Origin: Anaerolineae bacterium
GTDB lineage: Bacteria; Chloroflexota; Anaerolineae; JAAYZQ01
DNA length: 9,656 nt
NCBI GenBank assembly: GCA_016926595.1
Contig: JAFGOG010000007.1
Span: 1 to 9,656 of the forward strand
Direction of reading: 5' to 3'
Part shown: positions 1 through 6,795 of the stretch, one piece after another
How positions within the stretch are numbered: the stretch's first letter is position 1
Layout: each line of letters starts with the position of its first letter
The notes under the pieces: model-generated
Told to the model about the DNA's origin: nothing
What the model saw: only the letters and a program-made list of their open reading frames with translations
Database searches by the model: none
Program-made: the position numbers and the translations under genes

Positions 1-87
1 AAAGGTCATTCTGAGGGAGCAAAGCGACCAAAGGTCATTCTGAGGGAGCAAAGCGACCAAAGGTCATTCTGAGGGAGCAAAGCGACC
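1..87. repeat. Three tandem copies of a 29-bp repeat
   Basis: Three identical 29-bp units lie head to tail at 1-29, 30-58 and 59-87, with no spacer between them. Each begins AAAGGTCATTCTGAGGG and ends AAAGCGACC. The inner part is bounded by GGTC and its complement GACC. After the third copy the sequence continues GAAGAATCT (88-96), which resembles the tail of a longer interspersed element (CATTCTGAG ... GAAGAATCT) that I remember as common between genes in Chloroflexota genomes. ATTCT inside the unit and AGAAT at 91-95 are complementary, so the last unit plus its tail could fold. The array starts at the window edge and may extend further left. Role unknown. It ends about 20 bp before the ribosome binding site of the first gene. 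Confidence 0.9.
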
Positions 88-118
88 GAAGAATCTGTTC
101 TCATTCAGGAGTATGCCA

Positions 119-1072
119 ATGTCTGCTGAACAACTGCCCCTGTTCCCTGGGGACCAGCCCCAGAGCGTGTCCGGCCCAGCCGCGGCCTCACACGCTGGCC
201 TGACCGCCCGATCTCCCCTCAGCGCGGCGATGGAACGCTTTCACCGCCACATGGTCCAGCAAGAGTTCGCCGAAAACACGGTCAAGTCCTTCTTGGGCGA
301 CCTCAAGCTGCTGCGGCGTTACCTAAAGAGCGATCCGCCCATCGGCCAGCTTGGCACGCCGGACCTGGAGCGCTTTATGCACTGGCTGCGCAGCGAGCGC
401 GGCGCGCCGTGCAGCCCCAAGTCGTACGCCCGGCGGCTGACCACGCTCAAAGTCTTTTTCGCCTGGCTGGCCGAAGCGGGTGTCCTGCCCGCCGACCCGG
501 CCGCGCCGATCGTCCACCAGCCGGTCAAGACGCCAATGCCGCTCATCCTGCACGACGACCAGGTCGAGCAGGTCCTGGCTGCCGCCCGCCAGATGATGGC
601 CGGCGACAAGCCCGACCCCCGGCCCTACCTGCTGGTCAGCCTGGTGCTGCACACCGGCATCAAGAAACAGGAGTGCATGTCCATCAAACTGTCGCACCTC
701 GACCTGGCAGACCGGGACGGGCCGGCGCTTTCGGTGCGCTACGACCGGCCGCGGATGCAGTACAAGGAGCGCCGCCTGCGGCTGCCTTCCGACTGGCCCC
801 GGGCGCTGGCCCTCTACCGGGAGGTCTACAAGCCTCAGGAGTACCTCTTTCCCTGCACGCCCCGCAATCTAGAGTATGTCCTGGCCGACGTAGCCAAGCT
901 GGCCGGCCTGCCCCAAGGGTTATCGTTCGAGATGCTGCGCTGGACCTGCGCTGTGCGCGACTACCAGGCGCGCATGGACCCCGACCGGCTGCGCCGCAAG
1001 CTGGGTCTATCGCAGATCAGTTGGAAAGAGACCGAGCCCAAGATTGTCAAGCTGGCGGAGCCGCCACTGTAG
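119..1072 (+). CDS. Tyrosine recombinase-like protein with degenerate active site
   Basis: A 317-residue protein with the layout of XerC/XerD-type phage integrases. A SAM-like N-terminal DNA-binding domain lies at about residues 36-125, including the run FAENTVKSFLGDLKLLRRYL, and a C-terminal catalytic-type domain at about 140-317. The start at 119 is preferred over an in-frame ATG at 113, because AGGAG at 107-111 is 7 nt from 119 but only 1 nt from 113. The fold cues remain: HTGIKKQE matches the xTGxRxxE box, FEMLRW the HxLRH box and LGLS the LGHS box. However, the first arginine is Lys182, the HxxR histidine is Glu271, the second histidine is Leu297, and Glu or Pro sits where the nucleophilic Tyr should be. 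No Tyr follows YQARM near residue 282. It is therefore probably a DNA-binding, non-cleaving relative, or a decaying integrase with an intact frame. No att-like partner repeats or other phage genes are visible. Confidence 0.8.
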   Translation: MSAEQLPLFPGDQPQSVSGPAAASHAGLTARSPLSAAMERFHRHMVQQEFAENTVKSFLGDLKLLRRYLKSDPPIGQLGTPDLERFMHWLRSERGAPCSPKSYARRLTTLKVFFAWLAEAGVLPADPAAPIVHQPVKTPMPLILHDDQVEQVLAAARQMMAGDKPDPRPYLLVSLVLHTGIKKQECMSIKLSHLDLADRDGPALSVRYDRPRMQYKERRLRLPSDWPRALALYREVYKPQEYLFPCTPRNLEYVLADVAKLAGLPQGLSFEMLRWTCAVRDYQARMDPDRLRRKLGLSQISWKETEPKIVKLAEPPL

Positions 1073-1086
1073 CGATTTTGGATTCC

Positions 1087-1109
1087 GTCCTCCCCCAGCA
1101 GGGGAGGGC
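1087..1109 (+). terminator. Hairpin after the recombinase gene, possible terminator
   Basis: CCTCCCC (1089-1095) and GGGGAGG (1101-1107) form a perfect 7-bp stem around the loop CAGCA. A G-T wobble and a G-C pair can extend it to 1087-1109. A short T run (TTTT, 1117-1120) follows 7 nt after the stem rather than directly, so this is a weak intrinsic terminator at best. Two 11-bp direct repeats (GCGATTTTGGA, 1072-1082 and 1113-1123) flank the stem. The rest of the 150-bp gap up to the next gene shows no convincing promoter. Confidence 0.35.
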
Positions 1110-1222
1110 TGGGCGATTTTGGAGAGGCTGCCGGTGCCTACCCGATCCGAAAGACCATGAGCTGCCAGGCGCAGCCGCCTGTGCGTGTCCGGTGTTTAGC
1201 ACATCTGGTCAGGAGGACAACC

Positions 1223-3769
1223 ATGAAGAGACTGCTGATCCTGGCGATCGTCGCCGCGCTGTCGCTGTTGTCGGCAATGCCCGTCCTCGCACAGTCGGGG
1301 ACTGAGGAACCGCCGCGCATATACGAGGATGGCCCGGATGATGCGATACACCGGGCGCTGGCGCTGATCCCCGGAGTGCAGTTCGCCGCCGGCCCGGCCG
1401 CCGCCGACCTGATCCTGGTCCACAACCCCCTGCTGACCGAGGCCCAGGCTCAGGCGCTGCTTGACAGCGGCAGGCCGCTGATCCTCTTCCTGGGACCAGA
1501 CCTGTCCAGCGCCTCTGTCAACCTGCTCCTGGGCCAGCCCGGCGCCCCCCCGCCGGAGCTTGTCGCCGAGCCGGCGACCTTGGTCGGCGCTCCCGGCGCC
1601 GGCGACCCGCTGTTGCGCGACGTCAACTGGAACTCGGCGCCGCAGGTTCGCGAGCGATCGGTGCTGCCCGGCGCCGGGTTGGAACCGTTGATCGTCACCG
1701 AGGACGGCCAGGCGGTCATCGGCAGGCGCGGCCAGGCTACAATCGTCGCCGCCTGGCTGACCGGCGAGTATAACGCCGACCTCCAGGAGTGGCCCTACTT
1801 CAACTACCTGGTCTACCACCTGGCCGCCGCCTCCGCCGGTCGCGCGCCCGTGCCCTACGCCGGCTATCCCGCCGCGCCCGTGCCCCACGGCGGGGAAAAG
1901 GCGGGCGTGGCCCTGCTCCTGGCCGTGCTGCTGGCCGGCGCCGCCGCCGCCTTCATCCTGGTCCGGCGCTACAGCCTGCGCCACCCCGAGATCCTGGACC
2001 GCCTGGTGGCCGACGCCAGCCTCTTCCGCCGTTCGGAAGAGGCCGGCTGGGAGGACGTCGGCTTTCACCGGCCGCTGGCCGGCTTCCTGTTCCTGCTGGC
2101 CATCGGCCTGGTGCTGTTCATCGTCCTGATGATCTACCAGCAGGTGGTGCTGTACGGCATCCTGCTTCCCTCGGCCCAGGCCCGTGGGGTCTGGTCGCTG
2201 ATCGTCAACTTTTTCAACACCTTCTGGATCCTGTTCGACTGGGGGACCAGCACCGCCTTTGTCAAATACTTCGCCCAATACCGGGTTGGCGACCCGGCGC
2301 GGGGCATCAAGTACGGCCAGTTCTTCGTCTGGTGGCAGGCGATCACCGGCACCCTGCAGTTGGGCGTGGTGGCCCTGGTCGCCGCCTTTTTGCTGCCGGG
2401 CACGGCCAGCGCCTTCATGAGCTACTACCTCGTGGTCCATGCCCTGATCCAGTTCCCCGGCTTCCTGGCCGTGTTCCAATACGCCTTTCGCGGCCTGCAG
2501 CGCCAGGACTATGACCAGGTGCTCAACCTGGTGCTCTACCTGGCCCCGGTGGTCCTCCAGTCGGGCGCCGTGCTGCTTCTCAGCCAGTGGGGCGCGGCCA
2601 ACCCCGCCTTTGGCCGGTCGATGGGCGGCGTGCTGGGCTTGGGCATCGGCGCCTACGCCGCCCAACTGCTTGCCTTCGCCGTCGGCTACTGGCTGCTCAG
2701 GCGGATCGGCATGCGCAGCGTCGTCCTCTTCCTGGCCCACTTTGACCGCGACACAGTGATTTCCGCCCTCAAGTTCGGCGCCCCGGTGACCGTCGCCGGT
2801 GTGGCGGGCGGGATCGGCTACACCGTGCAGTCGGCTCTGACCGCGGGCAGCATCCGCAACTGGACCGAAGTCCAGGGCAACTGGGACGTGGTCAGCCCCA
2901 ATGGCCTGCTGCTGGCCTACAGCGCCGTAGCCGGCCTCTATTACGGCCTCATGCCGGCCATCTCCGAGGCCTTCAGCCACGGCCGGCTGCAGCTCACCCG
3001 CTACTACATCGCCCAGGGCTTTAAATATGGCGGCTTTATCAGCCTGTTCGTCGCTTCGGCGCTGCTGGGCGTGGGCGACCGCTTCATCCTGGGCGCATTG
3101 GGACCGGGCTACCAGCGCGCTGCCGAGCTGATGTTGATCATGGGCCTCTGGGGCGCGGTCCAGTTCCCGGCCTGGTTCGCCGACCGGGTGCAGGAGGGCG
3201 TCGGCCGGCCCGATCTGGAGATGTGGCTCTTGATCGGCGAGCAGGCGCTGCGCATCGTCCTGATGTTCCTCCTCGTGCCCCGTTTCCAGTTGGTCGGCTT
3301 GATCGCCGCCTACTGCGTGGCCCTGCCCCTGAAAGACGTGGCCGCCTGGCTTGTCAACCGCGCCGTCCTGTTCCGCTACCGCATCTACTGGTGGCAGTCG
3401 GCCGCGGCGCCGCTGCTGGCCGGCGCCGTCAACTACCTCCTGCTGCGGCTGATAGGCAATGTCATGTGGGGGGGCGCGGGCGACCAGGTGAGCAGCGTGC
3501 TGCTTTTCTTCATCGCCCTGCTGCCTAGCCTGGCCGTCTTCTGCTTCTTCGACGGCCTGTTCGGCGGCTGGGACGACGACAGCCTGGCCGAGCTGCGTCG
3601 TGCGGCGGGCATGAGCAGCCTGGGCAAGCCCGTGGCCTGGGCCATCTATCACACTTCCCGCTGGGGCGCGCGGCTCAGCCCGCTGCACGGCCGGTTTCCA
3701 ATAGACCTGTACGCGGCGGCCCAGGCTGAGGGAGAGAGCCTGACCAGGGAAAAGGTCGCGCTGGTTTGA
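1223..3769 (+). CDS. Polysaccharide flippase-like membrane protein with extracytoplasmic domain
   Basis: An 848-residue protein. ATG 1223 is chosen because AGGAGG (1211-1216) lies 6 nt upstream and the product then begins with a clear signal peptide (MKRLLILAIVAALSLLSAM, cleavage near ALAQS-like VLAQS, residues 21-25). Longer in-frame starts have no ribosome binding site. Residues about 38-205 form a soluble domain with alternating strands and helices (AADLILVHNPLLTEAQAQ, then GRPLILFLGPD). It resembles glutamine-amidotransferase-like/DUF4350 folds but contains no cysteine, so it cannot be a class I amidotransferase. A transmembrane segment at about 227-247 and a basic stretch (RRYSLRHPE) lead to about 12 further hydrophobic segments from 284 to about 775. 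These include FRGLQRQDYDQ (422-432), typical of Wzx/MATE-type oligosaccharide flippases. The hydrophilic tail (781-848) is predicted to be cytosolic. Likely role: export of lipid-linked glycans or another polysaccharide step; the substrate cannot be told. No glycosyltransferase genes adjoin it in this window. The flippase assignment rests on topology and overall resemblance. Confidence 0.72.
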   Translation: MKRLLILAIVAALSLLSAMPVLAQSGTEEPPRIYEDGPDDAIHRALALIPGVQFAAGPAAADLILVHNPLLTEAQAQALLDSGRPLILFLGPDLSSASVNLLLGQPGAPPPELVAEPATLVGAPGAGDPLLRDVNWNSAPQVRERSVLPGAGLEPLIVTEDGQAVIGRRGQATIVAAWLTGEYNADLQEWPYFNYLVYHLAAASAGRAPVPYAGYPAAPVPHGGEKAGVALLLAVLLAGAAAAFILVRRYSLRHPEILDRLVADASLFRRSEEAGWEDVGFHRPLAGFLFLLAIGLVLFIVLMIYQQVVLYGILLPSAQARGVWSLIVNFFNTFWILFDWGTSTAFVKYFAQYRVGDPARGIKYGQFFVWWQAITGTLQLGVVALVAAFLLPGTASAFMSYYLVVHALIQFPGFLAVFQYAFRGLQRQDYDQVLNLVLYLAPVVLQSGAVLLLSQWGAANPAFGRSMGGVLGLGIGAYAAQLLAFAVGYWLLRRIGMRSVVLFLAHFDRDTVISALKFGAPVTVAGVAGGIGYTVQSALTAGSIRNWTEVQGNWDVVSPNGLLLAYSAVAGLYYGLMPAISEAFSHGRLQLTRYYIAQGFKYGGFISLFVASALLGVGDRFILGALGPGYQRAAELMLIMGLWGAVQFPAWFADRVQEGVGRPDLEMWLLIGEQALRIVLMFLLVPRFQLVGLIAAYCVALPLKDVAAWLVNRAVLFRYRIYWWQSAAAPLLAGAVNYLLLRLIGNVMWGGAGDQVSSVLLFFIALLPSLAVFCFFDGLFGGWDDDSLAELRRAAGMSSLGKPVAWAIYHTSRWGARLSPLHGRFPIDLYAAAQAEGESLTREKVALV

Positions 3770-3781
3770 GCGTCAGGGCGT

Positions 3782-3811
3782 TTGGCATTTCAGCCCAAGG
3801 CGTGGTATACT
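3782..3811 (+). promoter_or_regulatory. Sigma70-type promoter with extended -10
   Basis: TTGGCA (3782-3787, 5 of 6 matches to TTGACA) and TATACT (3806-3811, 5 of 6 to TATAAT) are separated by 18 nt. TG at 3803-3804 forms an extended -10. Transcription would begin near 3818, giving a leader of about 20 nt before the ATG at 3839. The site lies just after the flippase stop codon and is the best promoter in the window. It probably drives the small membrane genes and, by read-through, the nfn and cytochrome genes. Confidence 0.6.
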
Positions 3812-3838
3812 TGCTTCGAGGTTCGACGGGAGAAGATC

Positions 3839-4132
3839 ATGGAATTCTTGGCCGTATGGCGTGACATCTCGCTGCTGTGGCTGCTCTTTCTGACCCTGAT
3901 CGCCGTGCTGCCGATCGGCGTTGTCCTCTTTTTCTGTATCAAGGGTATGCACCGGCTGAGGCGACTGTCAAAAAAGTACCTGACTATCGCCCGGGATACA
4001 GCCCAGCGGGTGGCCGGTGGGACCGAACAAGCCAGCCAAAAGGTTGCCTCTCCCTTAATCGCCGCCCAAGTTGCGGGCGCGCGGATTAGCGCAATAGCCA
4101 GAACAACCATGACGAGGAGAAAACAACCATGA
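3839..4132 (+). CDS. Small single-span membrane protein, unknown function
   Basis: A 97-residue protein not recognised as a named family. GGGAG (3828-3832) lies 6 nt before ATG 3839, and the promoter at 3782-3811 would exclude the longer TTG-started reading. After a short N-terminus (MEFLAVWRD), residues about 11-34 form one hydrophobic segment (LLWLLFLTLIAVLPIGVVLF). It is followed by a strongly basic stretch (KGMHRLRRLSKK, 35-46) and a predicted amphipathic helical tail rich in Ala, Gln and Arg up to the C-terminus RRKQP. The positive charges after the segment predict a cytosolic tail. The stop overlaps the start of the next gene (ATGA, 4129-4132), so the two are probably translated together. 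It could be a membrane anchor or assembly factor for the enzymes encoded downstream, but that is inferred from position only. Confidence 0.7.
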   Translation: MEFLAVWRDISLLWLLFLTLIAVLPIGVVLFFCIKGMHRLRRLSKKYLTIARDTAQRVAGGTEQASQKVASPLIAAQVAGARISAIARTTMTRRKQP

Positions 4133-4350
4133 ACACGCGACAAAGAACCATGTTTATCGGGGCGCTGATCGGCGCCGCCCTGGGCGCCGCGGGCGGCTAC
4201 CTCTTCAGCCGGGGGCTGGACATGCCCCGCGCCGAAGAAGGCGCCCAGCGGCTGTCCCTGCGCTCGGTGCCGCCCGGCGAGCTGGCCAAGCTGGGCTTGA
4301 GCATCATGGGCGTTCTGCGCGGCATTGCCGAGATGGGCGAGCGGCTGTAA
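4129..4350 (+). CDS. Small glycine-zipper membrane protein, unknown function
   Basis: A 73-residue protein of unknown function. AGGAGA (4115-4120), inside the preceding gene, is 8 nt from ATG 4129. Residues 8-27 form one membrane segment with glycines at 11, 15, 19 and 23, an exact GxxxGxxxGxxxG zipper typical of helix-helix packing. The tail (about 30-73) is amphipathic and mixed in charge, ending LRGIAEMGERL. The 4-nt overlap with the upstream gene suggests the two products act together, for example as a hetero-oligomeric membrane anchor. The nfnA start lies 72 nt downstream in the same direction. Confidence 0.7.
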   Translation: MNTRQRTMFIGALIGAALGAAGGYLFSRGLDMPRAEEGAQRLSLRSVPPGELAKLGLSIMGVLRGIAEMGERL

Positions 4351-4353
4351 AAT
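4325..4353 (+). promoter_or_regulatory. Possible internal promoter before nfnA
   Basis: TTGCCG (4325-4330, 4 of 6 matches to the -35 consensus) and TAAAAT (4348-4353, 5 of 6 to the -10 consensus) are 17 nt apart, at the end of the glycine-zipper gene and across its stop codon. Transcription from here would start near 4360, just before the hairpin at 4366-4385, and could let nfnAB be expressed apart from the small membrane genes. The -35 match is poor and such matches can arise by chance. Confidence 0.3.
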
Positions 4354-4365
4354 ATCTGATTCCTC

Positions 4366-4385
4366 ACAGGGCAGCACCGCCCTGT
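4366..4385 (+). other. Hairpin in the leader of nfnA
   Basis: ACAGGGC (4366-4372) pairs perfectly with GCCCTGT (4379-4385) around the 6-nt loop AGCACC. No T run follows, so it is not a standard terminator. It ends 23 nt before the nfnA ribosome binding site and could act in RNA stability, processing or attenuation between the small membrane genes and nfnA. Confidence 0.35.
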
Positions 4386-4422
4386 CGATGTGCTATTCCG
4401 CTAGATGCAAGGAGGCGTCAGC

Positions 4423-5262
4423 ATGTACGAAATCTTGCTAAGGGAGGACCTGGCCCCCGTGACCAAGCTGCTCGAGGTCCAGGCTCCCGTTGTGGCCAGC
4501 AAGGGGCAAGCCGGCCAATTCGTCATCGTCCGCATCCACCAGGAGGGTGAGCGTGTTCCCCTGACTATCGCCGATTACGACCGTGAGCGTGGGACGATCA
4601 CCCTCGTCTTCCAAGAAGTGGGCAAGACGACGATGCACATGGGTACCATGCAGCCCGGCGACTCCTTCGCCAGCCTGACCGGCCCCCTCGGCCGGCCCAC
4701 CGAGATCGAGAAATACGGCACAGTGTTGTGCGTCGGCGGCGGCGTGGGCATCGCCCCCATCTACCCCATCGCCCGCGATCTGCGGGCCGCCGGCAACACC
4801 GTCATCTCGATCATCGGCGCCAGGACCAAGGAGCTGCTCTTCTGGGAAGACAAGATGCGCACCGTCAGTGACGAGCTGATCGTCTGTACCGACGACGGCT
4901 CCTACGCCCGCAAAGCGTTGGTCACCATCCCCATGAAAGAGCTGCTTGAATCCGGACGGGCAATCGACCGCATCTGGGCCATCGGCCCGGCGATCATGAT
5001 GAAGTTCTGCGCCCTGACCACCAAGCCTTTCGGCGTGCCGACCATCGTCAGCCTGAACTCGATCATGGTCGACGGCACCGGCATGTGCGGCGCCTGCCGG
5101 GTCGAGGTCGGCGGCCAGACCCGCTTTGTGTGCGTCGACGGCCCCGAGTTCGACGGCCATCAGGTAGACTGGGACCAACTGCTGGCCCGCCAGCGCATCT
5201 ATCCCGAACAGGAAAAACTGGCCGTCGAAAAGTGGCAGAGCCAGCACCAGCCTTGTGGCTAA
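4423..5262 (+). CDS. nfnA: NfnA-like FAD/NAD-binding [2Fe-2S] oxidoreductase subunit
   Basis: A 279-residue small subunit of the NADH-dependent reduced ferredoxin:NADP+ oxidoreductase family, often annotated as sulfide/dihydroorotate dehydrogenase-like FAD/NAD-binding protein. ATG 4423 is used because AAGGAGG (4409-4415) lies 7 nt upstream; the ATG at 4405 precedes that site. Visible parts in order: a ferredoxin-reductase-type FAD barrel with the flavin box RVPLTI (44-49), an NAD-binding Rossmann region with CVGGGVGIAPIYPIAR (103-118), and a C-terminal [2Fe-2S] site, VDGTGMCGAC followed by FVCVDGPEFDG. The cluster ligands would be Asp217, Cys222, Cys225 and Cys237. This Asp-plus-three-Cys set is characteristic of Nfn and argues against PyrK, which uses four cysteines. 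In characterised Nfn the small subunit FAD handles NADH and the partner subunit handles NADPH and ferredoxin. The partner begins 13 nt after the stop. Whether this enzyme bifurcates electrons cannot be read from the sequence alone. Confidence 0.9.
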   Translation: MYEILLREDLAPVTKLLEVQAPVVASKGQAGQFVIVRIHQEGERVPLTIADYDRERGTITLVFQEVGKTTMHMGTMQPGDSFASLTGPLGRPTEIEKYGTVLCVGGGVGIAPIYPIARDLRAAGNTVISIIGARTKELLFWEDKMRTVSDELIVCTDDGSYARKALVTIPMKELLESGRAIDRIWAIGPAIMMKFCALTTKPFGVPTIVSLNSIMVDGTGMCGACRVEVGGQTRFVCVDGPEFDGHQVDWDQLLARQRIYPEQEKLAVEKWQSQHQPCG

Positions 5263-5275
5263 CAAGGAGACGATG

Positions 5276-6745
5276 ATGTCGAACCCAACCCAACCCCTGC
5301 CCCAGCACGAGAGGATGCGGATCCCCCGCCAGGCGATGCCCACCCAGGACGCCCAGGCCCGGGCCAGGAACTTTGACGAGGTAGCGCTGGGCTACCTTGA
5401 CGAAACCGCCTTGCTCGAAGCCAGCCGCTGCCTGCAGTGCAAGCGGCCCATGTGCATCGAAGGCTGCCCGGTGAGCGTCAACATCCCGGCCTTTATCGGC
5501 TACCTGCGCGACGGCGATCTGCCCGGCGCTGTGCGGTCGCTCAAGGGCGACAACAACCTGCCGGCCATCTGTGGCCGGGTCTGCCCCCAGGAAACACAGT
5601 GCGAGGCCCTGTGCGTGCTGGGCAAAAAATACAAACCGGTGGCCATCGGCCGGCTGGAGCGGTACGTAGCCGACTGGGATCTAGCCTATCCCTCGCCCCC
5701 GCCCGAAGTGACGCCGTCTGGTCGAGGGGGCCGGGTGGCGGTCATCGGCAGCGGTCCGGCCGGGCTGACCTGCGCCGGCGACCTGGCCCGCTACGGCCAC
5801 CACGTCACCATCTTTGAATCGCTCCACGCCCCCGGCGGCGTGCTGATCTATGGCATCCCCGAGTTCCGCCTGCCCAAGAGCGTCGTCCATGCCGAGGTCA
5901 ACTATGTGCGCAGCCTGGGCGTCGAGATCCGGATGGACACGGTCATCGGCAAAACTTACACCCTGAACGAGCTGCTGAACGAGCAGGGCTACGACGCCGT
6001 CTTTCTGGGGACCGGCGCCGGCCTGCCGATGTTCATGCGCATCCCCGGCGAGAACTATAACGGCGTCTACTCGGCCAACGAGTTCCTGACCCGCGTCAAC
6101 CTGATGAAAGCCTATCTGTTCCCCGAGTGGGACACGCCGGTCAAGATCGGCCGGCGGGTGGCGGTGGTCGGCGCCGGCAACGTGGCCATGGATGCCTCGC
6201 GCTGCTCGCTGCGGCTTGGCGCTGAAGAGGTGCACATCGTCTACCGCCGCTCGCGCGACGAGGTCCCGGCCCGCGCCGAAGAGGTGCACCACGCCGAGGA
6301 AGAGGGGATCATCTTTGACTTTTTGACCAACCCGGTCGAGATCTACGGCGACGACAAGGGCTGGGTGCGCGGCATGCGCTGCATCCGCATGGAGCTGGGC
6401 GAGCCCGACGCCAGCGGCCGCCGCCGCCCGGCGCCGATCCCCGGCTCAGAGTTCGACATGGAAGTGGACATCGTCATCATGGCCCTGGGCACGCAGCCCA
6501 ACCCCTTGGTCTTTAGCGATTCGGGCGGGCTGGAGCGCACCCGCCACGGCACAGTCGTCGCCGACGAGACGACCGGCAAGACAACCAAGGACCGGGTGTG
6601 GGCCGGCGGCGACATCGTCACCGGCGCGGCCACCGTCATCTCGGCCATGGGCGCCGGCAAGCGGGCCGCCGCCGACATCGACCGCTTCCTGCGTGGGGAG
6701 ACGGCCCCGGTGACGGGCGACAAGGCCAGCGCCGCCGCGGGTTGA
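5276..6745 (+). CDS. nfnB: NfnB-like NADPH-dependent flavoprotein with two [4Fe-4S] sites
   Basis: A 489-residue large Nfn subunit, homologous to glutamate synthase small chain and often annotated as homotetrameric NADPH-dependent glutamate synthase (gltA). ATG 5276 is favoured because AAGGAG (5264-5269) is 6 nt away. ATG 5273 is a possible alternative, and GTG 5255 would lie inside nfnA. The N-terminal iron-sulfur domain holds eight cysteines (52, 55, 60, 64, 99, 103, 109, 113), including CLQCKRPMCIEGC and CGRVCPQETQCEALC, enough for the two [4Fe-4S] clusters of this family. The first Rossmann motif, VAVIGSGPAGLTCAG (154-168), binds FAD. The second, VAVVGAGNVAMDASR (295-309), with YRRSRDEVPAR (323-333), binds NADPH. 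The C-terminal FAD closing motif is WAGGDIVTGAATVISAMGAG (442-461). No glutamate synthase large chain is encoded nearby, and nfnA directly precedes it, which favours the Nfn role over glutamate synthesis. The product is predicted to be cytosolic. It is followed 50 nt later by the first cytochrome c gene. Confidence 0.9.
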   Translation: MSNPTQPLPQHERMRIPRQAMPTQDAQARARNFDEVALGYLDETALLEASRCLQCKRPMCIEGCPVSVNIPAFIGYLRDGDLPGAVRSLKGDNNLPAICGRVCPQETQCEALCVLGKKYKPVAIGRLERYVADWDLAYPSPPPEVTPSGRGGRVAVIGSGPAGLTCAGDLARYGHHVTIFESLHAPGGVLIYGIPEFRLPKSVVHAEVNYVRSLGVEIRMDTVIGKTYTLNELLNEQGYDAVFLGTGAGLPMFMRIPGENYNGVYSANEFLTRVNLMKAYLFPEWDTPVKIGRRVAVVGAGNVAMDASRCSLRLGAEEVHIVYRRSRDEVPARAEEVHHAEEEGIIFDFLTNPVEIYGDDKGWVRGMRCIRMELGEPDASGRRRPAPIPGSEFDMEVDIVIMALGTQPNPLVFSDSGGLERTRHGTVVADETTGKTTKDRVWAGGDIVTGAATVISAMGAGKRAAADIDRFLRGETAPVTGDKASAAAG

Positions 6746-6795
6746 TCGGGAAAAGGGATCCCGGCGGTGGATCGGTTCCGGGACCGGGTCCTCCT

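Noticed and set aside
1..87. Short repeats that could suggest a CRISPR array
   Set aside because: The 29-bp copies abut directly with no unique spacers, and no cas genes are present, so this is a tandem repeat.
1157..1222. Earlier start for the flippase gene at ATG 1157
   Set aside because: It has no ribosome binding site and would put 22 Arg/Cys-rich residues before a clear signal peptide. ATG 1223 has AGGAGG at ideal spacing.
409..1305. A 298-codon + strand frame bridging the recombinase and flippase genes
   Set aside because: The product is low-complexity Ala/Arg/Pro/Gly sequence overlapping two well-supported genes in other frames, with no ribosome binding site at its start.
1196..3688. 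An 830-codon open frame on the - strand
   Set aside because: It lies fully opposite the flippase gene. Its composition (Gln, Gly, Ala, His, Asp rich, no hydrophobic pattern or motif) is what a high-GC gene produces on the opposite strand.
4438..5343. A 301-codon - strand frame opposite nfnA
   Set aside because: No recognisable motif, and it covers a gene with clear FAD, NAD and [2Fe-2S] motifs. It is a composition shadow.
4423..6745. Reading the pair as dihydroorotate dehydrogenase (PyrK) plus glutamate synthase
   Set aside because: No PyrD or glutamate synthase large chain is nearby, and the small subunit has Asp217 plus three Cys as in Nfn rather than the four Cys of PyrK.
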